A stretch of 64,000 nucleotides of DNA, from the NCBI GenBank assembly GCA_044426235.1, contig JAWXUS010000003.1:61447-125446 (forward strand), in the 5' to 3' direction. Source of the DNA: JAGHEK01 sp044426235. GTDB lineage: Bacteria; Bacillota; Clostridia; Peptostreptococcales; Peptostreptococcaceae. Positions 8,338-16,162 of the stretch are shown here, piece after piece. Numbering within the stretch: the first letter of the stretch is position 1; each line of letters opens with the position of its first letter. The notes under the pieces are model-generated. The model saw only the letters and a list, made by a program, of their open reading frames with translations. It did not search any database and was not told the origin of the DNA. The position numbers and the translations under genes are program-made.

Positions 8338-9453
8338 CTATTTTTTAAAATCTTCATTATCAATTTTATTTATTATGGCATCAACTATGTAATCAACTTC
8401 TTCTTCAGGATCTACATAGAAAAAGTCTGTGTATCCAAGATCTAGCTGCTTATAGATTTTATTAACTAAATTTTCGGTATACTTTGTATCAAGAAGTGTG
8501 GTTGGAGTTACAAAATATAAAGAATGTATTCCATATTCCAAAAGTTCTTCCGCACTTTTTACTATATCTAGTTCATTATTTTCAAGAAGTGGAAGTTTTA
8601 TTTTAATATCTAAATCATTCTTTTCATCATTTATTGACTTTTGAATTTTTTGTCTAAGTAAAATATCTTGTTCTATATTATTTTTGTTTTGAAGTCCAAC
8701 TAGTAAAACTCCACTATCTTCATTTAATTTTTCAATATTTCTAAGGATATCTTTTTTATATAATTCAACAATTTCATCATTATCATAAAACGGTGTTGTA
8801 ATACTTACTTCATTAATATTTCTTGATGCCAGTTCAACATTTTTAAACCTATTTATAAATACATCATAATCTTTTCCATCAGTCATAAAAAGTGGACAAA
8901 TTATTATTTTATTGTATCCTCGACTAATGACTATTTCAATCATTTGTTCAAGATATGGAGCACTAAATAAATATGAATTAACTACCATATATTCACTACC
9001 CAAATTGTTATTTAACTTTTTTGAAATTTCTTCAGTCTTTTTCTTAAATGTACTATTTCCTGTATCTATGTAATAATTTTTATATTTATTAAGTTCAAAT
9101 ATTGAAGAAAAAAATGATTTATATCCTTTTTCTTGATATATTTGAGTTGCCCTTTCTCGTATATTATAAGTTCTATTCTCTCCTTCTGAAACTATAAGTA
9201 CTAATGTTTGAGATTTTGTTATAGTTGGTTCATCTTCTCTAATTAATATATAATCACGAATCCCAAAAACTATAAAAAAATTCACTATAAAATACGAAAT
9301 AAAAAACCCATATATTAATGATTTATAGTTTTTATCTATTATAAAAACTTTATAGAAACTACAACTAAAAAGTACTATAAGTAAATTTTCTAAATTACCC
9401 TTAACTATAAAACTAAAAAACAAACTACAAAATAAAACAATCGAAAAAAACAT
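8338..9453 (-). CDS. Membrane-anchored protein with a chelatase-like domain, function unknown
   Basis: A 371-residue protein. Residues 1-65 hold about three hydrophobic segments; the rest is soluble. The stretch SYLFSAPYLEQMIEIVISRGYNKIIICPLFMTDGKDYDVFINRF resembles the CbiX/ferrochelatase fold, where a G-x(n)-PLF-x3-G-x-H pattern is expected. A second alternating alpha/beta half follows (VLLVGLQNKNN ... LYFVTPTTLLD), as in two-domain chelatases. The metal-binding His residues are not visible: VSEGEN replaces the first HG-type motif and GKDY the second. I infer a degenerate chelatase-like domain of unknown role. The start ATG has GGAGG only one base upstream, so the exact start is uncertain. 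It lies upstream of lgt. Confidence 0.5.
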   Translation of the reverse strand: MFFSIVLFCSLFFSFIVKGNLENLLIVLFSCSFYKVFIIDKNYKSLIYGFFISYFIVNFFIVFGIRDYILIREDEPTITKSQTLVLIVSEGENRTYNIRERATQIYQEKGYKSFFSSIFELNKYKNYYIDTGNSTFKKKTEEISKKLNNNLGSEYMVVNSYLFSAPYLEQMIEIVISRGYNKIIICPLFMTDGKDYDVFINRFKNVELASRNINEVSITTPFYDNDEIVELYKKDILRNIEKLNEDSGVLLVGLQNKNNIEQDILLRQKIQKSINDEKNDLDIKIKLPLLENNELDIVKSAEELLEYGIHSLYFVTPTTLLDTKYTENLVNKIYKQLDLGYTDFFYVDPEEEVDYIVDAIINKIDNEDFKK

Positions 9454-9475
9454 ACCTCCACCTCATTATATTCAT

Positions 9476-9504
9476 TTACATATATTATAAATATGTTGTA
9501 TAAT
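9476..9504 (+). promoter_or_regulatory. Sigma-A-type promoter of ychF
   Basis: TTACAT, a 17-base spacer and TATAAT. It implies a roughly 105-base 5' leader containing the inverted repeat described separately. Confidence 0.65.
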
Positions 9505-9524
9505 TAGTTGGTATGTATGAAGAC

Positions 9525-9592
9525 TAATTCCTTTTAAAATAATATTTTCTTTGAAATAACAAAATATTATTTGTTAATACTAAAAAGGATTA
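9525..9592 (+). repeat. Long imperfect inverted repeat in the ychF leader
   Basis: An inner perfect 11-bp inverted repeat (AATAATATTTT at 9538-9548 and its complement at 9561-9571) sits inside an outer pair (9525-9536 with 9581-9592, one bulge). The ychF leader could fold into a single long AU-rich hairpin ending 26 bases before the start codon. Function unknown. Confidence 0.5.
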
Positions 9593-9618
9593 AATAAAAC
9601 TAGAAAGGTAATAAATAT

Positions 9619-10716
9619 ATGAAATTAGGTATCGTTGGTTTACCAAACGTTGGTAAAAGTACATTATTTAATGCAATAACTCAAGCTGGTGCAGAATCTG
9701 CAAACTATCCATTTTGTACAATTGAACCAAATGTTGGTGTTGTTGCTGTTCCAGATGAAAGACTAGAAAAATTAAGAGAATTATATGACTCTAAAAAAGT
9801 TGTTCCAACTGCAATAGAGTTTTGTGATATAGCCGGACTTGTTCGTGGTGCATCTAAAGGAGAAGGGCTTGGAAACAAATTCTTATCTCACATAAGAGAA
9901 GTTGATGCAATAGTTCACGTTGTTAGATGTTTTGAAGATCCAAATGTTATACACGTAGACGGAAATGTTAATCCACTTAGAGATATGGAAACTATAAACT
10001 TAGAACTTATATTCTCAGATATCGAAATACTTGAAAGAAGAATACAAAAAACTCAAAAAGCTGCTAAGTCTGATAAGTCTTTAGCTAGTGAACTTGAAAT
10101 ATTAAAGAGATTATTAGCTGTTTTAGAAGAAGGTCAATCAGTTAGAACTATGGAATTTAATGCTGATGAATTAATATTTGTAAATAGTTTACACCTTCTT
10201 TCTTCAAAGCCTGTAATATATGCAACTAACGTTTGTGAAGATGATTTAGCAGATGATGCTTTAAATAATTCTTACGTAAATATAGTTCGTGAATTTGCAC
10301 AAACTGAAGATGCTGAAGTTGTTGTTGTTTGTGCACAAATAGAGGCGGAAATTTCAGAACTTGAGTCTGATGAAGAAAAGAAAGAATTCTTAGAAACTTT
10401 AGGTCTTGAACATTCTGGACTTGATAAATTAATAAAATCTTCTTATGCACTTTTAGGACTTATGAGTTACTTAACTGCAGGACCTCAAGAAGTTCGTGCT
10501 TGGACTATTAAAAATGGAACTAAAGCACCTCAAGCTGGAGGAAAAATTCACTCTGATATAGAAAGAGGATTCATTAGAGCGGAAACTATTGCATTTAATG
10601 ATTTAGTAGAACACGGAACTATGAGTGCTGCTAAAGAAAAAGGACTTGTTCGTCTTGAAGGAAAAGATTATATAGTAAAAGATGGAGACGTTATATTATT
10701 TAGATTTAACGTATAA
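9619..10716 (+). CDS. ychF: Obg-family ATPase YchF
   Basis: A 365-residue P-loop NTPase. G1 is GLPNVGKST at residues 6-14, the switch region FCTIEPNVGVV follows, and DIAGLVRGASKGEGLGNKFL is the G3/Obg signature. The position of the usual NKxD guanine motif reads NVCE, fitting the known ATP preference of YchF/OLA1. A coiled-coil domain and a C-terminal TGS-like domain ending in GDVILFRFNV complete it. It binds ribosomes and affects oxidative-stress responses in other bacteria. It is a single-gene unit on the + strand among leftward genes, with its own promoter and a shared bidirectional terminator. Confidence 0.97.
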   Translation: MKLGIVGLPNVGKSTLFNAITQAGAESANYPFCTIEPNVGVVAVPDERLEKLRELYDSKKVVPTAIEFCDIAGLVRGASKGEGLGNKFLSHIREVDAIVHVVRCFEDPNVIHVDGNVNPLRDMETINLELIFSDIEILERRIQKTQKAAKSDKSLASELEILKRLLAVLEEGQSVRTMEFNADELIFVNSLHLLSSKPVIYATNVCEDDLADDALNNSYVNIVREFAQTEDAEVVVVCAQIEAEISELESDEEKKEFLETLGLEHSGLDKLIKSSYALLGLMSYLTAGPQEVRAWTIKNGTKAPQAGGKIHSDIERGFIRAETIAFNDLVEHGTMSAAKEKGLVRLEGKDYIVKDGDVILFRFNV

Positions 10717-10718
10717 TA

Positions 10719-10749
10719 AAAAAGGCAACTCTTATTGAGTTGCCTTTTT
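10719..10749. terminator. Bidirectional terminator between ychF and the VanZ gene
   Basis: Stem GGCAACTC (10724-10731) / GAGTTGCC (10737-10744), loop TTATT, flanked by AAAAA and TTTTT so it works for both converging genes. Confidence 0.9.
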
Positions 10750-11187
10750 CTTATTTAAGAATTTAATTAATACAAATAATCCTAGTAACCCAATACTTGC
10801 CCCTAAACTATCAACCATTACATCTCTAAATTCACCACTTCTACCTTCAATAAATGTTTGATGATACTCATCGCTACAAGCATACAAGAAACTAAATCCT
10901 AAGCTATATAAATATAACTTTTTATCATTAATTCCATCATACATACTCATAAATACTAAAATAGACAAAACTGCATAGGCAAACATATGTGCCGATTTTC
11001 TAACTATAAATTCTGCAACATCTAGCACCATCATATAATTAACAACATCTCCAACTACAGGTACTTCAGTTAAAACTTTTATTACTCCATTTGAATGTCC
11101 ACTAGATATTGATGCCGGTTGGTGCGACAAGTAAAATATAAAACTTGCCCAAAGTATTGCCAAAACTAAAAATACTTTTCTATTCAT
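10732..11187 (-). CDS. VanZ-family membrane protein
   Basis: A 151-residue membrane protein. The N-terminus MNRKVFLVLAILWASFIFYLSHQP carries the first hydrophobic segment and the S-x-Q-P motif of VanZ-like proteins. KSAHMFAYAVLSILVF and YACSDEYHQTFIEGRSGEFRDVMVDSLGASIG are the second and third family motifs. The start at 11187 is preceded by AGAGG, whereas the upstream ATG at 11208 has no ribosome site. The family is named after the teicoplanin-resistance gene of Tn1546, but most chromosomal copies have no known function. It follows murE with a 21-base gap and is probably co-transcribed. Confidence 0.85.
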   Translation of the reverse strand: MNRKVFLVLAILWASFIFYLSHQPASISSGHSNGVIKVLTEVPVVGDVVNYMMVLDVAEFIVRKSAHMFAYAVLSILVFMSMYDGINDKKLYLYSLGFSFLYACSDEYHQTFIEGRSGEFRDVMVDSLGASIGLLGLFVLIKFLNKKKATQ

Positions 11188-11208
11188 AAAAACCTCTTTA
11201 TTTTTCAT

Positions 11209-12684
11209 TTATAAAGTACAGATAAACTCTCTTGCAACTTCTTTATCATCAAAGTGAGTCTTTTCTTTTCCTATTATTTGATAAGTTTCGTGTCCTTTTC
11301 CTGCAATTAAAACTAAATCTTTTGGTGTGGCAAGTTTTATAGCCTCAATTATTGCATCTTTTCTATCTATAACTACTTTATAATTTTCTGTAACTACTCC
11401 ACTAACAATATCATTTATTATATCATTTGGACTTTCAGTTCTTGGATTATCAGAAGTTATTATAGTAAAGTCTGATAATTCTGTACTAATTTTAGCCATC
11501 ATAGGTCTTTTAGTAGTATCTCTATCTCCTCCACAACCAAAAACAGTTATAACTTTCCCTTTTGTAAATTCCTTTGAAGTATTAATCACATTCTCAAGTG
11601 CATCAGGAGTATGCGCATAGTCAACAACAACATTCATTCCTTTATTATTTTCAACCTTTTCAAATCTACCGTTAACTCCGCTAGTTTTCGCCAATATATT
11701 TACTATAATTTCTTTGTCTATATTAAGTAGATAGCAAGTTGCAATAACTGCTAAAGTATTATAAATTGTAAATTTACCACACACAGGCACAAAAACTTCA
11801 GTTTCATAAGTTGGAGTAACTGCAGTATAATACACTCCATCAACTTTCATTTCTATATTTTTGGCATAGAAATCTGCTTTATTATCTACTGAATAAGTGT
11901 ATGCTTTAGTGTCTAAATTCTTTATATTAGCATAAATTACTTTTCCACCTTCATCATCAATATTTATTATATTTGCAACACTAGTATTTAAAAATAACTT
12001 TTCTTTTGCATCTCTATAATCATCTAGATCTTTATGAAAATCTAAATGGTCTGGAGTTAAATTAGTGAATACTCCAATTTTAAAATCAGTTTCAAAAACT
12101 CTATCTAAAACTAAAGAGTGAGATGAAACTTCCATAACTGCACTTTCACAATTATTATCAACCATTTTTCTGAAATAATTTTGTAAATCAATACTTTCAG
12201 GAGTAGTGTTACTAGATTCAATTTCATCTATTCCATCAAATATTTTTATTGTTCCAACAAGTCCGACCTTCTTATCATTATACGATAATATTTCATTTAA
12301 AAATGTAGTTATACTAGTTTTTCCGTTAGTTCCAGTAACTCCAACAACGTCCATTTCCTTTGAAGGATTTCTATAGAAATTAGTAGCAATTTTAGCCATA
12401 GTTTTTCTAGTATTTTTTACTTTCATAAAGCTAAAATCTTCAATATCTATTCCAACTTCCTTTTCTATAGTTAAAAAATCTTCTTCAACTAAGAAACTCT
12501 TAGCACCTTTTTCTATTGCATTTTTTATGAATTTATGTCCATCAACACTAAATCCCCTAACACATACAAATAAAGTACCCTCTACTATCTTTCTAGAATC
12601 AAATTCAATGCTACTAACATCTATATCTAACTTTCCTTTTATATCAATAATTTCAATATCTTTTATAATTTCTTGTAATTTCAT
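11209..12684 (-). CDS. murE: UDP-MurNAc-tripeptide synthetase, meso-DAP type
   Basis: A 491-residue Mur ligase that adds meso-diaminopimelate to UDP-MurNAc-L-Ala-D-Glu in the cytoplasm. The P-loop GVTGTNGKTS is at residues 115-124, the carbamylated-lysine region HLDFHKDLDDYRDAKEKLF near 213-231, and the amino-acid specificity motif DNPR at 412-415, which selects meso-DAP rather than lysine. All three Mur domains are complete. It precedes the VanZ gene and stands alone rather than in a dcw cluster. The peptidoglycan is therefore expected to be of the DAP type. Confidence 0.97.
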   Translation of the reverse strand: MKLQEIIKDIEIIDIKGKLDIDVSSIEFDSRKIVEGTLFVCVRGFSVDGHKFIKNAIEKGAKSFLVEEDFLTIEKEVGIDIEDFSFMKVKNTRKTMAKIATNFYRNPSKEMDVVGVTGTNGKTSITTFLNEILSYNDKKVGLVGTIKIFDGIDEIESSNTTPESIDLQNYFRKMVDNNCESAVMEVSSHSLVLDRVFETDFKIGVFTNLTPDHLDFHKDLDDYRDAKEKLFLNTSVANIINIDDEGGKVIYANIKNLDTKAYTYSVDNKADFYAKNIEMKVDGVYYTAVTPTYETEVFVPVCGKFTIYNTLAVIATCYLLNIDKEIIVNILAKTSGVNGRFEKVENNKGMNVVVDYAHTPDALENVINTSKEFTKGKVITVFGCGGDRDTTKRPMMAKISTELSDFTIITSDNPRTESPNDIINDIVSGVVTENYKVVIDRKDAIIEAIKLATPKDLVLIAGKGHETYQIIGKEKTHFDDKEVAREFICTL

Positions 12685-12751
12685 AAAGCCTCCAGTTTAA
12701 ATAATTTCTTATAGTATACTATATTACACCAAAAAAAGTTATATTATAATG

Positions 12752-12782
12752 AAAAAAACTCCACACACCTAAGTATGTAGAG
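12752..12782 (-). terminator. Rho-independent terminator after ptsG
   Basis: On the minus strand a 10-bp stem, with two G-U pairs in RNA (CTCTACATAC / GTGTGTGGAG), is followed by seven T. Confidence 0.8.
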
Positions 12783-12790
12783 CCTATTTA

Positions 12791-14449
12791 TTACATATTT
12801 TTTCTTATTTTATTGATTTCATTCTTATATGGATCGGCTTTAGCTCCAAATATTGCTTGAACTCCATTTCCAACTTCCATAACACCAACTGCTCCTAAAG
12901 ACTTTAATTTATCTTTATCAACCTTTGATTTATCTTTAACTTCAACTCTAAGTCTAGTTATACATGCATCAACTGAAACTAAATTTTCATTTCCACCTAA
13001 TGCATCTAAAACGTGAGGTGCATTTTCAACTATTTCATCTTTAGAATTTCCTGATTTTTTTTCATTAAAATCTGCCTTAGAATAAAGTTTAGCCTCTTCG
13101 TTATCTCCTTCTCTACCTGGAGTTTTAAGATTCATTTTTATTATTATTGTTTTGAATAATAAATAATAAACTACTGCATAAACTAATCCAACAAGTATTA
13201 ACATAAACCAATTAGTTGGAACTCCTGCTCCTGCAGGTAAAATTCCAAACAGAGTAAAATCTATTAACCCTCCAGAGAATGTCATTCCTATAAACACATT
13301 TAATATATCCATTAAGAAGAATGATAACCCAGCAAGCACACAGTGTACAGCATATAAAACTGGTGCAACAAATAAGAATGTAAATTCTAATGGTTCAGTT
13401 ATACCAGTTAAAAATGCAGTAAATGCTGCTGATATAAGTAAACTTCCAACAACTTCTTTTTTTGAATCAGATGCAGTATGATACATTGCAAGCGCTGCGG
13501 CTGGTAGACCGAACATCATAAATGGGAATTTTCCTGCCATAAATCGTGTTGAACCTTCAATTATAGTAGACATCGTTTGTGAATCTGCACCTACTAAACT
13601 TTGCATATTACCAAGTTGAGCGAAGTATGCATAGTTTGCACCTTGAATAGTTTGCCAAGTTCCATCAACAAGTATCTGACCTTCAACAAATGAACCATAC
13701 CAAAATGGTGTATAAAATATATGATGAAGTCCAAATGGTATCAATGCTCTTTCAATTAAACCAAATAAGAATGTTCCAAATGAACCAGTATTTTTAACAA
13801 ATAGTGCAATCATAGCTATTGCATCTTGAACAAAAGGCCAAGCAAATGCAAGTCCTGCTCCAACTACTGCCATAGCAATTGATACGACTATTGGTACAAA
13901 TCTTGAACCTGAGAAAAATCCTATAACTGGTGGTAATTGTATTTGATAATACTTATTGTGTAAATTAGCAGTAACAATACCTGTTATAATACCACCAAAC
14001 ACAGACATATTAAGAGTAAATATTCCTAATGAGCTAGTAACATATTGAGCATATTCTGCTGGAACTGCATCTTTAGTTATAACTCCTAACGGAGTTGCTC
14101 CAATACCTAATAAAATGCCAATTACTTGATTCATAATTAAGAAACCAAAAACTGATGCTAAAGCCGAAGTTCCCTTTTCTTCATTAGCTAAACCAACTGC
14201 AGTACCTACCGCAAATAAAAGTGGTAAATTACCAAAGACTATATCCCCAATTCCTTGCATAACAGTTAAAATTATGTTTATAAATGGTATAGATACAAAC
14301 GCAATAAGCGGTTGATATATTGCAGGTGCACCACTTAAATTAGCAATATTTAAAAGTGAACCACCAACACCAAGAAGTATCCCTGCAACTGGTAGTGCAG
14401 CAATTGGTAGCATTATAGCTTTACCAATTCTTTGTAAAAACTGTAGCAT
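12791..14449 (-). CDS. ptsG: PTS glucose-family IICB permease
   Basis: A 552-residue sugar permease of the glucose superfamily. The IIC domain (about residues 1-400) starts MLQFLQRIGKAIMLPIAALPVAG and carries GLHHIFYTPFWYG and GITEPLEFTFLF, which line the sugar site. The C-terminal IIB domain carries the phosphorylated cysteine in DACITRLR at C496. There is no fused IIA; the separate IIA gene lies just upstream. Glucose is the likely substrate, but N-acetylglucosamine or maltose cannot be excluded from sequence alone. A RAT/terminator switch lies directly before it, so its expression depends on the antiterminator encoded upstream. Confidence 0.88.
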   Translation of the reverse strand: MLQFLQRIGKAIMLPIAALPVAGILLGVGGSLLNIANLSGAPAIYQPLIAFVSIPFINIILTVMQGIGDIVFGNLPLLFAVGTAVGLANEEKGTSALASVFGFLIMNQVIGILLGIGATPLGVITKDAVPAEYAQYVTSSLGIFTLNMSVFGGIITGIVTANLHNKYYQIQLPPVIGFFSGSRFVPIVVSIAMAVVGAGLAFAWPFVQDAIAMIALFVKNTGSFGTFLFGLIERALIPFGLHHIFYTPFWYGSFVEGQILVDGTWQTIQGANYAYFAQLGNMQSLVGADSQTMSTIIEGSTRFMAGKFPFMMFGLPAAALAMYHTASDSKKEVVGSLLISAAFTAFLTGITEPLEFTFLFVAPVLYAVHCVLAGLSFFLMDILNVFIGMTFSGGLIDFTLFGILPAGAGVPTNWFMLILVGLVYAVVYYLLFKTIIIKMNLKTPGREGDNEEAKLYSKADFNEKKSGNSKDEIVENAPHVLDALGGNENLVSVDACITRLRVEVKDKSKVDKDKLKSLGAVGVMEVGNGVQAIFGAKADPYKNEINKIRKNM

Positions 14450-14504
14450 ATCTCTCCTCCTATTTTGCGCTCCTGATTATTAAGTAAATTATTTATTAAT
14501 CCAT

Positions 14505-14564
14505 ATAAAAAAGAGCTATACAAACTAAACCTATTAAAAAATAAGTTTTATTTATATAGCTCTT
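14505..14564 (-). terminator. Conditional terminator before ptsG
   Basis: A 10-bp stem (14555-14564 with 14511-14520), a loop of 34 bases with a small inner stem, then TTTTTT on the minus strand. Its 5' arm overlaps the RAT, so the two structures are mutually exclusive. Confidence 0.85.
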
Positions 14565-14587
14565 GCCTGCATAATCAGTAACACGCT
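14559..14587 (-). promoter_or_regulatory. RAT (ribonucleic antiterminator) site for a LicT/GlcT-type protein
   Basis: A 29-base element with the hallmark blocks GTTACTG and GCAGGCAAGAGC, matching the RAT pattern bound by BglG/SacY/LicT/GlcT proteins. The last bases form the left arm of the following terminator. Binding of the dephosphorylated antiterminator would stop the terminator forming and let transcription enter ptsG. Confidence 0.85.
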
Positions 14588-14641
14588 ATCTTTATTATTA
14601 ACTATATTATAGCATAGTTTTTAGTTTATGCAATCATTTTC

Positions 14642-15136
14642 CTAATTAATTTCTATCTTTCCACTTTCTCCTAATTTAACCGTTCCTTCAAATACTTGAA
14701 CACTTTTATCTTCTGCTAAATTAGTGAAAACTATTATTGGCATAGATGATTTTGCATTTTCATTTATAAAGTCAATATCCATCTTAACTAATTCTTCCCC
14801 AGCTCTTACTTCTTGACCTTCGCAAACTAAAGTTTCAAAACCTTCTCCCTTTAAATTTACAGTATCAACGCCTAAATGTATAAGTATTTCCATACCACCT
14901 TTTGATAACATAGTAAGTGCATGCTTTGTTGGAAATATAGTTACAACCTTTCCATCAACTGGCGATACTACTACTCCATCACTAGTTTTTTGTGCAAATC
15001 CATCTCCCATCATCTTGCTTGAAAAAACTTCATCAGGAACTTCAGAGATTTTAACTAATTCTCCATTTGACACTGTAACTAATACTTCCTTAGTTTCTTC
15101 TTTCTTTCCACCAAATAAGTTCTTTAAAAAAGACAT
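14642..15136 (-). CDS. crr: PTS glucose-specific IIA component
   Basis: A 164-residue cytoplasmic phosphocarrier. It takes phosphate from HPr on the active-site histidine in ILIHLGVDTV (H87) and passes it to the IIB cysteine of PtsG; the second conserved histidine is H72 in FPTKHAL. The typical IIA-Glc beta-sandwich sequence DGVVVSPVDGKVV is present. In Firmicutes the protein is not the main catabolite signal; HPr-Ser-P is. It lies between the antiterminator gene and ptsG, upstream of the RAT, so IIA can be made when ptsG is shut off. Confidence 0.93.
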   Translation of the reverse strand: MSFLKNLFGGKKEETKEVLVTVSNGELVKISEVPDEVFSSKMMGDGFAQKTSDGVVVSPVDGKVVTIFPTKHALTMLSKGGMEILIHLGVDTVNLKGEGFETLVCEGQEVRAGEELVKMDIDFINENAKSSMPIIVFTNLAEDKSVQVFEGTVKLGESGKIEIN

Positions 15137-15166
15137 TTATATTCTCCTTTGATTATTTATTTATAT

Positions 15167-15189
15167 AAAAAAGATTAAAAATCTTTTTT
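15167..15189 (-). terminator. Possible weak terminator between licT and crr
   Basis: A short AT-rich palindrome AAAAAGATT/AATCTTTTT with a 3-base loop, followed by T-rich DNA on the minus strand. It may reduce readthrough from the antiterminator gene into crr; low GC makes it doubtful. Confidence 0.35.
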
Positions 15190-15190
15190 A

Positions 15191-16033
15191 TTACAATTTT
15201 AAATTATAATTTGAAGTGACTCTATTTATATGAAGTGTTAAATAAAATATTTCATCTTCACCTATATCATAATCATAAATGCTTTCAATCATATTTTTAA
15301 TTTTAGATGCACAATTATAGCAATCTATATACTTAAACTTTAAAATTTTCAATAAACTATTATCTTTTACATCAAGTGAAGTATTATCAATTATTCGTCT
15401 TACAAAAAACTTTAAATGAATAAGTAATCTATCATAATTAATATCATCTTCATCAAAATCAATATCATAAAATTCCTTTATAATAAAAACAGACTTACTA
15501 ACTATTTCCATAATCAATTTTGATTCTACAAAGCTATTTTTATGATTTGCATTTATAATATGCATCGCTATAAATCCAGCCTCATTAATATCAAAATTAA
15601 CATTCATTTTTTCATTTATAAATCCTATTGCCCATATACCAAGTTCGTATTCTGCTCGATAAACTTTTTTTATTTCATCTAATAATTCATTTTTTATTAA
15701 CAAATTATCTTCATATCTTTTTATTGCAAAAGATATATGATCTGTTAAGGATATGTATCTATATTCATCAAGTATATGTCCTAAAACGTTTTCAGAATGA
15801 GATATAATCTCACTTGTAATATTAAATATCTCATCTGATACAATTTTAGATAAATCATTTATTTTTTTATGAAATTCACTATCTTCAGATACAAATTTTT
15901 TTTCTATCTTTTCTAAATCAACCAAATCATCTTTTAATTTTTTAAATCCTATTCCACAACCTATAACAACAATCTCTTTATTATCTTCAATCGCTAAAAC
16001 TATATTATTATTATAAATCTTTTTTATAATCAT
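15191..16033 (-). CDS. licT: BglG/LicT-family transcription antiterminator
   Basis: A 280-residue RNA-binding regulator. The N-terminal CAT domain (about residues 1-55, MIIKKIYNNNIVLAIEDN) binds RAT RNA. Two PRD domains follow with the phosphorylatable histidines in HSENVLGH and TDHISFAI (PRD1) and HIINANHK and TLHINR (PRD2). The start ATG at 16033 follows GGGGGA; the upstream start at 16060 was rejected. The only RAT seen nearby lies before ptsG, so that is the predicted target. Whether it senses glucose (GlcT) or a beta-glucoside (LicT) cannot be told from sequence; the PTS partners suggest GlcT behaviour. Confidence 0.87.
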   Translation of the reverse strand: MIIKKIYNNNIVLAIEDNKEIVVIGCGIGFKKLKDDLVDLEKIEKKFVSEDSEFHKKINDLSKIVSDEIFNITSEIISHSENVLGHILDEYRYISLTDHISFAIKRYEDNLLIKNELLDEIKKVYRAEYELGIWAIGFINEKMNVNFDINEAGFIAMHIINANHKNSFVESKLIMEIVSKSVFIIKEFYDIDFDEDDINYDRLLIHLKFFVRRIIDNTSLDVKDNSLLKILKFKYIDCYNCASKIKNMIESIYDYDIGEDEIFYLTLHINRVTSNYNLKL

Positions 16034-16076
16034 TATAAATCCCCCAAAGATATATCTCAAAATATCTTTTAATAAA

Positions 16077-16105
16077 ATTCTATATTAATTACATATATTT
16101 GTCAA
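16077..16105 (-). promoter_or_regulatory. Sigma-A-type promoter of the licT-crr-ptsG operon
   Basis: On the minus strand a perfect TTGACA, a 17-base spacer and TAGAAT, about 44 bases before the licT start. Confidence 0.75.
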
Positions 16106-16120
16106 TAAATCACCGACATA

Positions 16121-16153
16121 TAAAAAAAGAGATGAACTAATGTTCATCTCTTT
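16121..16153. terminator. Terminator after nifJ
   Basis: A perfect 10-bp stem AGAGATGAAC/GTTCATCTCT with a TAAT loop, flanked by seven A on the left and TTT on the right. It mainly stops leftward transcription from nifJ. Confidence 0.9.
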
Positions 16154-16162
16154 AAAATTTAT

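Noticed and set aside
16034..16162. A RAT site before licT
   Set aside because: The GTTACTG and GCAGGCAA blocks are absent; only a promoter and the nifJ terminator are seen.
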